In this document: positions 35,224 to 43,962 of the stretch, one piece after another
How positions within the stretch are numbered: position 1 is the first letter of the stretch
Layout of the letters: the number at the start of each line of letters is the position of its first letter
From: Comamonas kerstersii
Lineage (GTDB): Bacteria > Pseudomonadota > Gammaproteobacteria > Burkholderiales > Burkholderiaceae_C
Length of the DNA: 64,000 bases
Reading direction: 5' to 3'
Assembly: GCF_008801935.1 (NCBI RefSeq)
Contig: NZ_VZOT01000001.1
Location: 558,001 to 622,000, forward strand
The notes under the pieces: generated by a model
Told to the model about the DNA's origin: nothing
The model's database searches: none
The model's input: the letters and a program-made list of their open reading frames with translations, nothing else
Translations under genes and position numbers: made by a program

Positions 35224-37158
35224 ATGGCGACAACATTCCCGCACCTGTTGCTGCAGCATGCTGCCCAAAGGCCCGATGCTGTAGCCCTGCGCGAAAAGGA
35301 GTACGGCATTTGGCAGACATGGACATGGGCTGACGTCGCCCGTGACGTGCGCCACATGGCCTGCGGTCTGGCTGCACTGGGACTGGCCAAGGGGCAGAAC
35401 CTGGCCTTCATCAGCGACAACCGTCCCCACGTCTACATGGGCTTTCTGGCCGTGCAGAGCATTGGCGCCGTCCCGATTCCGCTGTATCAGGATGCCGTGG
35501 CCCAGGAGATGTGCTTCGTCATCCAGGACGCAGAGATTGCCTTTGCCTTTGCCGAAAACCAGGAGCAGGTCGACAAGCTGCTGGAAGTGCGTGAAACCGT
35601 GCCCGGCATTCAGCACATCATCTACGACGACCCCCGCGGACTGCGCAAATACGCCGAGCCCGGCCTGATCAGCACCGAGCAGCTCAAGCAGATGGGTGCG
35701 ATTTGGGACAAGGAGCACCCTGGCGTCTGGGACTCCATGGCGCAGTCCGTGCGCCCTGATGATGTGTCCATCATCCTCTACACCTCGGGCACCACCGGCA
35801 AGCCCAAGGGCGTGTGCCAGACCCATGCCAGCTTCATCGGATCCGCACAGGGCGGCGTGCAAGTCGATGGCCTCACCTCTGCGGACAATGTCATCTCCTA
35901 CCTGCCGCCCGCCTGGGTGGGGGACCACCTGTTCTCTCTGGCGCAATGGATGGTGGCGGGCTTTACCATCAACTGCCCCGAGTCGGCCAACACCGTCAGC
36001 ATCGACCTGCGCGAAATCGGCCCGACCTACTACTTTGCGCCCCCGCGTGTGTTTGAAGGCATGCTGACCTCCGTGTCCATCCGCATGGAAGATGCCGCAA
36101 AGCCCAAGCAGTGGCTCTACAACCGCTGCATGGAGCTGGCCAAGCGCGTCGGCGCGGACATTCTGGATGGCAAGCCCGTAGGAGCCTGGGACCGCTTCAA
36201 ATACCGCCTGGGCGACCTGCTGATCTACGGGCCGCTGCGCAATGTCATGGGCCTGTCGCGCATCCGCGTGGCCTATACGGCTGGTGCTGCGATCGGTCCG
36301 GACCTGTTCAAGTTCTTCCGCTCCATCGGCATCAACCTCAAACAGCTCTATGGCCAGACCGAAACCTGCGCCTACGTCTGCATTCAGCAAAATGGCCAAG
36401 TCAAGCTCAACACCGTCGGCCAGGCCGCACCGGGTATTGAACTGAAGATTGCCGACAACGGCGAGGTGCTGGTCAAGGGTGTGTCCGTGCTCAAGGAGTA
36501 CTACAAGCGCCCGGACGCCACGGCCGAAGTCATCGACGAGCAGGGCTACTTCCACACGGGCGATGCTGGCGTGATCGACGAAGACGGCCACCTGCGCATC
36601 ATCGACCGCGCCAAGGACGTGGGCAAGATGAACACCGGCGCCATGTTTGCGCCTAACTACATCGAGAACAAGCTCAAGTTCTTCCCCCAGATCAAGGAAG
36701 CCGTGTGCTTTGGCCACCAGCGTGACCAGGTCTGCGCCTTTATCAACATCGACTACGAAGCCGTGGGCAACTGGGCCGAGCGCCAGGGCATTCCTTACGG
36801 CGGCTATGTGGACCTGGCATCCAAGTCGCAGGTGCTGGAGCTCATCAGCAACTGCATTGCACAGGTCAATGCCGACCTGGCCACGGAAGCAGGCATGGCC
36901 GACACCCAGGTCGCGCGCTTCCTCGTGCTGCACAAGGAGCTGGACCCCGATGACGACGAGCTGACCCGCACCCGCAAGGTACGCCGCAACTTCATTGCCG
37001 AAAAGTACGCCGTGCTGATTGATGCGCTGTACACCGGCAAGACCGAGCAGTTCATCGAGACCCAGGTGAAGTTTGAGGACGGGCGCACCGGCAGCGTCAG
37101 CGCCACGCTCCAGATCCTGGAGGCCAAGACCTACCCGGCCTCTCGCGCCGCAGCCTGA
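35224..37158 (+). CDS. AMP-forming acyl-CoA synthetase (long-chain fatty acid-CoA ligase type)
   Basis: 644 residues of the ANL superfamily, activating a carboxylic acid to its CoA ester. P-loop YTSGTTGKPKG at about 186-196, YGQTETCAY, GYFHTGDAGVIDEDGHL and IDRAKD are the core motifs; the C-terminal lysine region is present. ATG 35224 follows an in-frame GTG at 35221; GAGG lies upstream. It is the first gene of a seven-gene operon with a complete branched-chain-type ABC importer and a PaaK-like protein. It probably traps the imported acid as a CoA ester. The true substrate is unknown. Confidence 0.92.
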   Translation: MATTFPHLLLQHAAQRPDAVALREKEYGIWQTWTWADVARDVRHMACGLAALGLAKGQNLAFISDNRPHVYMGFLAVQSIGAVPIPLYQDAVAQEMCFVIQDAEIAFAFAENQEQVDKLLEVRETVPGIQHIIYDDPRGLRKYAEPGLISTEQLKQMGAIWDKEHPGVWDSMAQSVRPDDVSIILYTSGTTGKPKGVCQTHASFIGSAQGGVQVDGLTSADNVISYLPPAWVGDHLFSLAQWMVAGFTINCPESANTVSIDLREIGPTYYFAPPRVFEGMLTSVSIRMEDAAKPKQWLYNRCMELAKRVGADILDGKPVGAWDRFKYRLGDLLIYGPLRNVMGLSRIRVAYTAGAAIGPDLFKFFRSIGINLKQLYGQTETCAYVCIQQNGQVKLNTVGQAAPGIELKIADNGEVLVKGVSVLKEYYKRPDATAEVIDEQGYFHTGDAGVIDEDGHLRIIDRAKDVGKMNTGAMFAPNYIENKLKFFPQIKEAVCFGHQRDQVCAFINIDYEAVGNWAERQGIPYGGYVDLASKSQVLELISNCIAQVNADLATEAGMADTQVARFLVLHKELDPDDDELTRTRKVRRNFIAEKYAVLIDALYTGKTEQFIETQVKFEDGRTGSVSATLQILEAKTYPASRAAA

Positions 37159-37181
37159 ACCTAGCCAAGAGATCCGCAGCC

Positions 37182-37967
37182 ATGACAGACAAGAACATTG
37201 GCGATGTCATTTTGGACATCCAGAACATCAGCCTGCGCTTTGGTGGCGTGAAGGCACTCACGGACATTTCCTTCAATGTCCGCGAGCACGAGATCCGCTC
37301 CATCATCGGCCCCAACGGCGCAGGCAAAAGCTCCATGCTCAACTGCATCAACGGGGTCTATACGCCCAGCGAAGGCAAGATCACCTTCCGCGGCCAGACC
37401 TTCTCCAACATGAACAGCCGCCAGGTCGCGGAAATGGGCATTGCGCGCACCTTTCAGAACCTGGCGCTGTTCAAGGGCATGAGCGTGATTGACAACATCA
37501 TGTCCGGGCGCAACCTCAAGATCAAAAGCAATCTGCTGATGCAGGCGCTGCGCATTGGTCCGGCGCTCAAGGAAGAAATTGCCCACCGCGAGTTTGTGGA
37601 GCACATCATCGACTTCCTTGAAATTCAGGCCTATCGCAAGACGCCCGTAGGCCAGCTGCCCTATGGCCTGCAAAAGCGCGTGGACCTGGGCCGCGCACTG
37701 GCCATGGAGCCCAAGGTGCTGCTGCTCGATGAACCCATGGCCGGCATGAACGTGGAAGAAAAGCAGGACATGTGCCGCTTCATCCTCGACGTCAATGACG
37801 AGTTCGGCACCACCATCGTCCTGATCGAGCATGACATGGGCGTGGTGATGGACATCTCCGACCGTGTCGTGGTGCTTGACTACGGCAAGAAGATCGGTGA
37901 CGGCGCCCCCGACGAAGTCCGCAACAACGAAGACGTGATCCGAGCCTATCTGGGCTCCAGCCACTGA
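37182..37967 (+). CDS. ABC transporter ATP-binding protein, LivG type
   Basis: 261 residues. Walker A GPNGAGKSS, signature region LPYGLQKRVDLGRALAM (LivG-type variant of LSGGQ), Walker B VLLLDEPMAGMN and the C-terminal EHDMGVVMDISDRVVVLDYG mark the LivG subfamily of branched-chain-amino-acid-type importers. Acts on the inner face of the membrane as a heterodimer with the LivF-type protein encoded later in the operon. It lies 23 bases after the ligase gene. Confidence 0.93.
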   Translation: MTDKNIGDVILDIQNISLRFGGVKALTDISFNVREHEIRSIIGPNGAGKSSMLNCINGVYTPSEGKITFRGQTFSNMNSRQVAEMGIARTFQNLALFKGMSVIDNIMSGRNLKIKSNLLMQALRIGPALKEEIAHREFVEHIIDFLEIQAYRKTPVGQLPYGLQKRVDLGRALAMEPKVLLLDEPMAGMNVEEKQDMCRFILDVNDEFGTTIVLIEHDMGVVMDISDRVVVLDYGKKIGDGAPDEVRNNEDVIRAYLGSSH

Positions 37968-37994
37968 CACCATCGCGATCACGGGAGACACGCA

Positions 37995-38924
37995 ATGGCA
38001 TTCTTTCTCGAAACCATGATTGGCGGCCTGATGACCGGCATGCTCTATGCGCTGGTAGCGCTGGGCTTTGTGCTGATCTTCAAGGCTTCTGGCGTTTTCA
38101 ACTTTGCGCAGGGCGCCATGGTGCTGTTTGCAGCCCTGGCCATGGCGCGCTTTGCGGAATGGATTCCGCAGTGGCTGGGTGTGGAGTCCGCCTGGTGGAC
38201 GCTGGCCGCTGCTGCAGCCATATCGCTGGGTGCCATGATTGTGATCGCCTGGCTGATTGAACGCCTGGCCCTGCGCCGCCTGGTCAACCAGGAGCCCATC
38301 ACCTTGCTGATGGCCACGCTGGGCATTGCCTACTTCCTAGACGGTCTGGGACCACTGTTCTTTGGCAGCGGCGTCTACGGCATTGATGTGGGCATGCCCA
38401 AGGATCCCGTCTTTGTGCTCGACCATGTGTTCGAGGGCGGCATTCTGGTCAGCAAGGAAGATCTGTATGCCGCACTGATTGCCGCAGCGCTGGTGATCTG
38501 TCTGTCCATCTTCTTCCAGAAAACACGCACAGGCCGCGCCCTGCGCGCTGTGGCGGATGACCACCAGGCAGCACAGTCTGTCGGCATTCCACTGTCGCGC
38601 ATCTGGGTCATCGTGTGGTCTGTCGCAGGCGGCGTAGCCCTCGTCACCGGCATCATCTGGGGCTCCAAGTCCGGCGTGCAGTTCTCACTGTCGCTGGTGG
38701 CGCTCAAGGCCCTGCCTGTGGTGATTCTGGGAGGCCTGACCTCGGTGCCCGGCGCCATCATCGGCGGCCTCATCATCGGACTGGGAGAAAAACTGTCCGA
38801 AATCTACCTCGGCCCCTATCTGGGAGGCGGCATTGAAAACTGGTTCGCCTACGTGCTGGCGCTGGGCTTTCTGCTCATCCGTCCCCAGGGACTGTTTGGC
38901 GACAAGATCATTGACCGCGTTTGA
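37995..38924 (+). CDS. ABC transporter permease, LivH type
   Basis: 309 residues, about eight transmembrane segments. GLMTGMLYALVALGFVLIFKASGVFNFAQG at the N-terminus, VADDHQAAQSVGIPLSRIW (coupling helix to the ATPase) and LPVVILGGLTSVPGAIIGG are the LivH family signatures. RBS GGGAGA. Pairs with the LivM-type permease that starts 15 bases later. Confidence 0.93.
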   Translation: MAFFLETMIGGLMTGMLYALVALGFVLIFKASGVFNFAQGAMVLFAALAMARFAEWIPQWLGVESAWWTLAAAAAISLGAMIVIAWLIERLALRRLVNQEPITLLMATLGIAYFLDGLGPLFFGSGVYGIDVGMPKDPVFVLDHVFEGGILVSKEDLYAALIAAALVICLSIFFQKTRTGRALRAVADDHQAAQSVGIPLSRIWVIVWSVAGGVALVTGIIWGSKSGVQFSLSLVALKALPVVILGGLTSVPGAIIGGLIIGLGEKLSEIYLGPYLGGGIENWFAYVLALGFLLIRPQGLFGDKIIDRV

Positions 38925-38939
38925 CAGGAGAGGTCTGCA

Positions 38940-40004
38940 ATGCTTTATCGTGAAAATGGACAGTTCAAAAGCAGCTATCGCGAAGACCAGCAGCTGTTTC
39001 CCATCCGGCAGGATCGCATCGGCATTCTTCTGATCATTGCGGCCGCCTTTGTGCTGGTCCCCATGCTGGCCTCTGACTATGTGTACCAGGCGATTCTGAT
39101 CCCCTTTGTGATCCTGTCGCTGGCCGCCATTGGGCTAAACGTGCTGGTGGGCTACTGCGGCCAGATCTCGCTGGGCACGGGTGCCTTCATGGCCGTGGGC
39201 GCCTATGCCGCCTACAACCTGCAGGCCCGCATTGACGACTTTCCGCTCATTCTCTCCCTCATCCTGGGCGGTGTCGTCGCCATGTTCTTTGGTGTGCTGT
39301 TCGGCATTCCCAGCCTGCGCATTCGCGGCCTGTATCTGGCGGTGGCCACTCTGGCCGCCCAGTTCTTCATGGACTGGCTGGCCAGCCGCGCTGCATGGGT
39401 GACCAACCACTCCTCTTCAGGCTCGGTCAGTGCAGGCAAGCTCAGCATCCTGGGCTGGCACATCAACACCCCCATGGACAAATACCTGCTGTGCCTGATC
39501 TTCCTGTGCGTGCTGGGCCTGCTGGCCAAGAACCTGGTGCGAGGTGCCATCGGCCGTGAGTGGATGGCCATGCGCGACATGGACGTAGCCGCTGCCGTGA
39601 TCGGCATCCGCCCCATCTACGCCAAGCTCAGCGCCTTTGCCGTCAGCTCCTTCATCGTCGGTGTCGCCGGTGCACTGTGGGGTTTTGTGCACCTGGGCTC
39701 CTGGGAGCCTGCCGCATTCAGTCTGGACATGTCCTTCAAGCTGCTGTTCATGATCATCATCGGCGGCCTGGGCTCCATCGCTGGCGGCATCTTTGGCGCA
39801 GGCTTCTTCGTGCTGCTGCCCCTGGCACTGACACACATCCCGCACTGGCTGGGTCTGCCCCTGTCCACAGCTGCCGCCACCTATCTGGAGCACATGATTT
39901 TTGGCGGCCTCATCGTGTTCTTCCTGATTGTGGAGCCACACGGTCTGGCACGCCTGTGGGGCACCGCGCGCCAGAAGCTGCGTATCTGGCCGTTCCCGCA
40001 TTGA
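38940..40004 (+). CDS. ABC transporter permease, LivM type
   Basis: 354 residues, about ten transmembrane segments. NVLVGYCGQISLGTGAFMAVGAYAAYNL near the start of the core, MRDMDVAAAVIGIRPIYAKL (coupling helix) and IGGLGSIAGGIFGAGF mark LivM. It has a soluble N-terminus of about 28 residues. RBS AGGAGAG. Second membrane half of the importer. Confidence 0.93.
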   Translation: MLYRENGQFKSSYREDQQLFPIRQDRIGILLIIAAAFVLVPMLASDYVYQAILIPFVILSLAAIGLNVLVGYCGQISLGTGAFMAVGAYAAYNLQARIDDFPLILSLILGGVVAMFFGVLFGIPSLRIRGLYLAVATLAAQFFMDWLASRAAWVTNHSSSGSVSAGKLSILGWHINTPMDKYLLCLIFLCVLGLLAKNLVRGAIGREWMAMRDMDVAAAVIGIRPIYAKLSAFAVSSFIVGVAGALWGFVHLGSWEPAAFSLDMSFKLLFMIIIGGLGSIAGGIFGAGFFVLLPLALTHIPHWLGLPLSTAAATYLEHMIFGGLIVFFLIVEPHGLARLWGTARQKLRIWPFPH

Positions 40005-40090
40005 GCAAGATTCCCCGCAAGGGGCTAACCCTCCACCCGAAGAGGTGGCTTTTCATGACTGCAAAAAACCGGAAAACAAAGGAGACAAGC

Positions 40091-41410
40091 ATGCAATGGA
40101 AACACCGCGTCGTGGCCGCTGCAGCGGCGATCTTAGGTGCCCAGGGCCTGATGGCCACCAGCGCCATGGCCCAGGAGCAGTACATGCCCGTCATGGTCTA
40201 CCGCACAGGGCAGTTTGCTCCTTTGGGAGTGCCATGGGCAGATGGCAAGCTGGACTACTTCAAGCTGGTCAATGCCAAGGGCGGCATCAATGGCGTCAAG
40301 CTCAAGTACGAAGAGTGCGAAACCGCGTATGACACCGCACGTGGCGTGGAATGCTACGAGCGCATGAAGGCGGCCAACGGCGGCGCTCCTGGCTTTGACA
40401 CCCAGTCCACCGGCATCACCTTTGCCGTCACAGACCGTGCGCCTAACGACAAGATGCCAGTCATCACCCCCGGCTATGGTTTGTCGCAAGCGGTAGATGG
40501 CTCGGTGTTCGAGTGGAACTTCCCACTGCTGGGCACCTACTGGACCGCAGCGGATGCCATCATCCAGGACATCCTGAAAAAGGAAAAAGGCTCACTCAAA
40601 GGCAAGAAGATTGCCTTGGTCTACCACGACTCCCCCTACGGCAAAGAACCCATTCCACTGCTGCAAAAGCGTGCGGCCAAGGAAGGCTTTGAGCTGATGC
40701 TGCTGCCTGTGACCGCCCCTGGCGTGGAGCAGAAGTCCACCTGGCTGCAGGTACGCCAGCAGCGCCCCGACTATGTGCTGCTGTGGAGTGCTGGCGTGAT
40801 GACGCCTACCGCCGTGCGTGAAGCCCAGTCCACCGGCTACCCACGCGACAAGATCTATGCCGTGTGGTGGGGTGGTTCTGACCATGATGTGAAGGAGATC
40901 GGTCAAGGCGCCAAGGGCTACAACACCGTGACCATCCATAACACGGCTGCACGCGGTGCCGTGCATGACGAGATCAAGAAAGAGATCTACGACAAGGGCC
41001 AGGGCAGCTCCGCCAATGCAGGCATTCTGGGGCAGCTGGCACACACCCGCGGCATGGTGATTGCGATGCTGCAGACGGAGGCCATTCGCACGGCCCAGGA
41101 AAAATTTGGCAAGGGCAAACCTGTAACACCTGAGCAGGTACGTTGGGGCCTGGAAAACCTGAACCTGACCGAGGAGCGTCTGGCCGAGCTGGGCTTCAAG
41201 GACATCGTACGCCCCATCCAGACCAGCTGCGACAACCACCTGGGCGAAGACTGGCAGCGTATTGCCCAGTGGGATGGCAGCAAGTTCAACGTCGTCTCTG
41301 ACTGGTACCAGGCCGACCAGGCCATCGTGGGCGAACTGGTCAAGGAGTACGCGGACAAGTACGCAACCGAAAAAAAGGTTGCCCGACGTGATTGCAGCAA
41401 GGTGCAGTGA
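40091..41410 (+). CDS. ABC transporter periplasmic substrate-binding protein (LivK-like)
   Basis: 439 residues of the Leu/Ile/Val-binding protein fold. A Sec signal peptide ends at about ATSAMAQE (residue 29). The two-lobed type I binding-protein core follows, with VYRTGQFAPLGVPWADG, YEECETAYDTARGVECYERM and AVWWGGSDHDVKEIGQ. The ATG has an ideal AAAGGAG RBS; earlier in-frame starts overlap livM. Four cysteines in the mature form may make disulfides. The cluster with two ligases suggests an aromatic or branched carboxylic acid as ligand, but not which one. Confidence 0.92.
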   Translation: MQWKHRVVAAAAAILGAQGLMATSAMAQEQYMPVMVYRTGQFAPLGVPWADGKLDYFKLVNAKGGINGVKLKYEECETAYDTARGVECYERMKAANGGAPGFDTQSTGITFAVTDRAPNDKMPVITPGYGLSQAVDGSVFEWNFPLLGTYWTAADAIIQDILKKEKGSLKGKKIALVYHDSPYGKEPIPLLQKRAAKEGFELMLLPVTAPGVEQKSTWLQVRQQRPDYVLLWSAGVMTPTAVREAQSTGYPRDKIYAVWWGGSDHDVKEIGQGAKGYNTVTIHNTAARGAVHDEIKKEIYDKGQGSSANAGILGQLAHTRGMVIAMLQTEAIRTAQEKFGKGKPVTPEQVRWGLENLNLTEERLAELGFKDIVRPIQTSCDNHLGEDWQRIAQWDGSKFNVVSDWYQADQAIVGELVKEYADKYATEKKVARRDCSKVQ

Positions 41411-41418
41411 TCGCGCAT

Positions 41419-41451
41419 GGAGGCTGCCCCATGCGTGATGGCGCAGCCTCC
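41419..41451 (+). promoter_or_regulatory. Hairpin after the binding-protein gene
   Basis: GGAGGCTGC (41419-41427) pairs perfectly with GCAGCCTCC (41443-41451), 15-base loop, no T tract. Such hairpins often protect the upstream mRNA so that the binding protein is made in excess over the membrane parts. Confidence 0.5.
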
Positions 41452-41527
41452 ACAGCAGCGATCTGGCCACTGTGTTGGATCCCAGACCGGGACAGTCCCC
41501 TGCCCCGGCATAACTATCGAGGCAGTC

Positions 41528-42355
41528 ATGAGTGCACTTCCAACTTCTGCGCACCCGCAACCCATTCTGTTTGTCAACGGTATTGAGGTTATCTACAACC
41601 ACGTGATTCTGGTGCTCAAGGGCGTTTCCTTGCAGGTGCCAGAAAAAGGCATTGTGGCCCTGCTAGGTGGCAACGGCGCAGGCAAGACCACCACCTTGCG
41701 CGCGATCTCCAACCTGCTCAAGGGTGAACGCGGTGAAGTCACCAAGGGCAGCATTGAGCTGCGCGGTGAAGCCATTCACAACCTTTCTCCCGCAGACCTG
41801 GTCAAACGCGGCGTGGTGCAGGTTATGGAGGGGCGCCACTGCTTTGCCCACCTGACCATTGAAGAAAACCTGCTGACTGGCAGCTACACCCGCACGAACA
41901 AGGGCGAAATCGCCGCCAACCTGGACAAGGTCTACACCTATTTCCCACGCCTGAAGACCCGCCGCAGCTCGCAGGCGGCCTATACATCGGGTGGTGAACA
42001 GCAAATGTGCGCGATTGGCCGCGCCATCATGAGCAACCCCAGCGTCGTGCTGCTGGATGAGCCTTCCATGGGTCTGGCACCTCAGATCGTGGAAGAGGTG
42101 TTCAACATCGTCAAAGACCTGAACACCAAGGAAGGCACGACCTTTTTGCTCGCTGAGCAGAACACCAACATGGCGCTCAAATACGCCGACTACGGCTACA
42201 TCATGGAAAGTGGCCGCATCGTGATGGATGGAACGGCCAAAGACCTCTCCAGCAACGAAGACGTCAAGGAGTTCTATCTGGGCGTTGGCGGCAGCGAACG
42301 CAAGAGCTTCCGCGACGTCAAGAGCTACAAACGCCGCAAGCGCTGGCTGGCCTGA
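41528..42355 (+). CDS. ABC transporter ATP-binding protein, LivF type
   Basis: 275 residues. Walker A GGNGAGKTT, VQVMEGRHCFAHLTIEENLL, signature TSGGEQQMCAIGRA, Walker B VVLLDEPSMGLAP and AEQNTNMALKYADYGYIME identify the LivF subfamily. The basic C-terminal tail (SYKRRKRWLA) is longer than in E. coli LivF. The start MSALPTSAH has GAGG upstream; the frame is open 37 codons further up but covers the hairpin region. Confidence 0.93.
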   Translation: MSALPTSAHPQPILFVNGIEVIYNHVILVLKGVSLQVPEKGIVALLGGNGAGKTTTLRAISNLLKGERGEVTKGSIELRGEAIHNLSPADLVKRGVVQVMEGRHCFAHLTIEENLLTGSYTRTNKGEIAANLDKVYTYFPRLKTRRSSQAAYTSGGEQQMCAIGRAIMSNPSVVLLDEPSMGLAPQIVEEVFNIVKDLNTKEGTTFLLAEQNTNMALKYADYGYIMESGRIVMDGTAKDLSSNEDVKEFYLGVGGSERKSFRDVKSYKRRKRWLA

Positions 42356-42389
42356 GCGCTTTGGCCCCCCCGGAACCTGGAAGGACCCA

Positions 42390-43637
42390 ATGTCTGAGTA
42401 TTACGACGATCTGGAACTGCGCAGCCCCGAAGCACGTGAAGCGGCACTCATGGCTGCGCTGCCTGCACAAATTGCCCATGCCCAGCACAGCTCCAGCGCT
42501 TTTGCACAGATTCTGCAGGGCGTGGATGCATCCAGCATCCGCAGCCGTGAAGCACTGGCGCAATTGCCTGTCACACGCAAGTACGAGCTGCTGGAGCGCC
42601 AGAAAGCACAGCGCGCATCCAGCCCCTTTGGCGGCTTTAACGCCTGCAGCTTTGGCCCCCGGATGCCTCGCGTCTTTGCCAGCCCCGGCCCTATTTACGA
42701 GCCAGAAGGTACGCAGCGTGACTACTGGCGCATGGCGCGTGCCATCTATGCTGCGGGCTTTCGCGCCGGTGAGCTGGTTCACAACAGTTTCAGCTACCAC
42801 TTTGTGCCTGCTGGCTCCATGATGGAAACCGGCGCACACGCCATTGGCTGCACCGTCTTCCCGGGCGGCACTGGCCAGACAGAACAGCAGGTGCAGGCCA
42901 TTGCCGAGCTTCAGCCTGCAGGCTATATCGGCACGCCCAGCTTTCTGAAACTGATTCTGGAAAAAGCCCAGTCGCTGGGCACACCCCTGCCCAGCCTGCG
43001 CAAGGCACTGGTCAGTGGCGAGGCCTGCCCCCCTTCGCTGCGCGAGTGGCTGCAGCAGCAGGGTGTAGAGGCCTACCAGTGCTATGCCACGGCGGATCTG
43101 GGACTGATTGCCTACGAAACCCGGGCACGCGAAGGTCTGGTGCTGGATGAAAACGTGATTGTGGAAATCGTGCGCCCGGGCACCGGCGAGCCTGTCGCGG
43201 CAGGCGAAGTCGGAGAGCTGGTCATCACCACCCTCAACCCCGTGTACCCGCTGATTCGCTTTGGCACGGGGGACCTGTCCGCCGTCCTGCCTGGCAGCTG
43301 CCCGACAGGCCGCACCAACACCCGCATCAAAGGCTGGATGGGGCGTGCCGACCAGACCACCAAGGTGCGCGGCATGTTTGTGCAGCCCGGCCAAGTGGCC
43401 GAAGTCATCAAGCGCTTCCCGCAAGTGCTCAAAGCGCGGCTTGTGGTCACGGGAGCCATGGCCAGCGACCACATGAGCTTGCAGGTCGAAACCCTAGAAA
43501 CCGCTGAAGGCCTGGCGCTGCGCATTGCCGACGCTGTGCGCGATGTGACCAAGCTGCGCGCGGAGGTCGAACTGGTGCTGCCCGGCAGCTTGCCCAACGA
43601 CGGAAAAGTGATTGACGATCAGCGCAGCTACCAGTAG
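42390..43637 (+). CDS. Phenylacetate-CoA ligase-like protein without a normal P-loop
   Basis: 415 residues resembling PaaK: YYDDLELRSPEAREAALMAALPAQIAHA, GTPSFLKLILEKA, LVSGEACPPSLREWLQ, YATADLGLIAYE, GEVGELVITTL, LIRFGTGDLS and VKVRGMFVQPGQVAEV-like (TKVRGMFVQPGQ) at the hinge. The usual Ser/Thr/Gly-rich ATP loop (SSGTTG) is replaced by FASPGPIYEPEG, so normal adenylation is doubtful. RBS GGAAGGA. Last gene of the operon, 34 bases after the LivF-type gene. It may act on a pre-activated substrate or as a partner of the first ligase. Confidence 0.87.
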   Translation: MSEYYDDLELRSPEAREAALMAALPAQIAHAQHSSSAFAQILQGVDASSIRSREALAQLPVTRKYELLERQKAQRASSPFGGFNACSFGPRMPRVFASPGPIYEPEGTQRDYWRMARAIYAAGFRAGELVHNSFSYHFVPAGSMMETGAHAIGCTVFPGGTGQTEQQVQAIAELQPAGYIGTPSFLKLILEKAQSLGTPLPSLRKALVSGEACPPSLREWLQQQGVEAYQCYATADLGLIAYETRAREGLVLDENVIVEIVRPGTGEPVAAGEVGELVITTLNPVYPLIRFGTGDLSAVLPGSCPTGRTNTRIKGWMGRADQTTKVRGMFVQPGQVAEVIKRFPQVLKARLVVTGAMASDHMSLQVETLETAEGLALRIADAVRDVTKLRAEVELVLPGSLPNDGKVIDDQRSYQ

Positions 43638-43962
43638 CAATTTTTACAATACGACAAGGCACTTTCACCATGCAAAAGGAACATGTCTTCCTGTGCTGGT
43701 GCAAGCGCTTTTCGCGCTACCGATGCTCTGCAAGCACCTGCAGCACTTAAGCCAAGAAGCCCGCAAACAAACCCTCTCACAGCAATAATTAGCAACAGAT
43801 AAAAACAATAAACATCAAGCATGCCATCCAGATTTTTTGCGCTGGAGCAAGCCTGAAGCCTTCATAGAATTTTTTGCCAGTTGCATGCGGGTTTCTTCTA
43901 ATCCCCCAGGACACCCCCATGCCTAGCATCACGAGTTCCTATAAATACTCAGGAGATCCAGC
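43638..43962. other. Gene-free region before the Bug protein gene
   Basis: 325 bases between co-directional genes. It has AT-rich stretches (about 43790-43880) that may hold the promoter of the next gene, and AAGCGCTTTTCGCGCT near 43700 that recalls the AGCGCT repeat core. A 26-codon open frame at 43669 has no RBS or coding character. I see no clear terminator. Confidence 0.5.

Noticed and set aside
43669..43749. Small cysteine-rich peptide gene
   Set aside because: 26 codons, no RBS, and the sequence overlaps an AAGCGCTTTTCGCGCT stretch like the repeat core; no support beyond an ATG.
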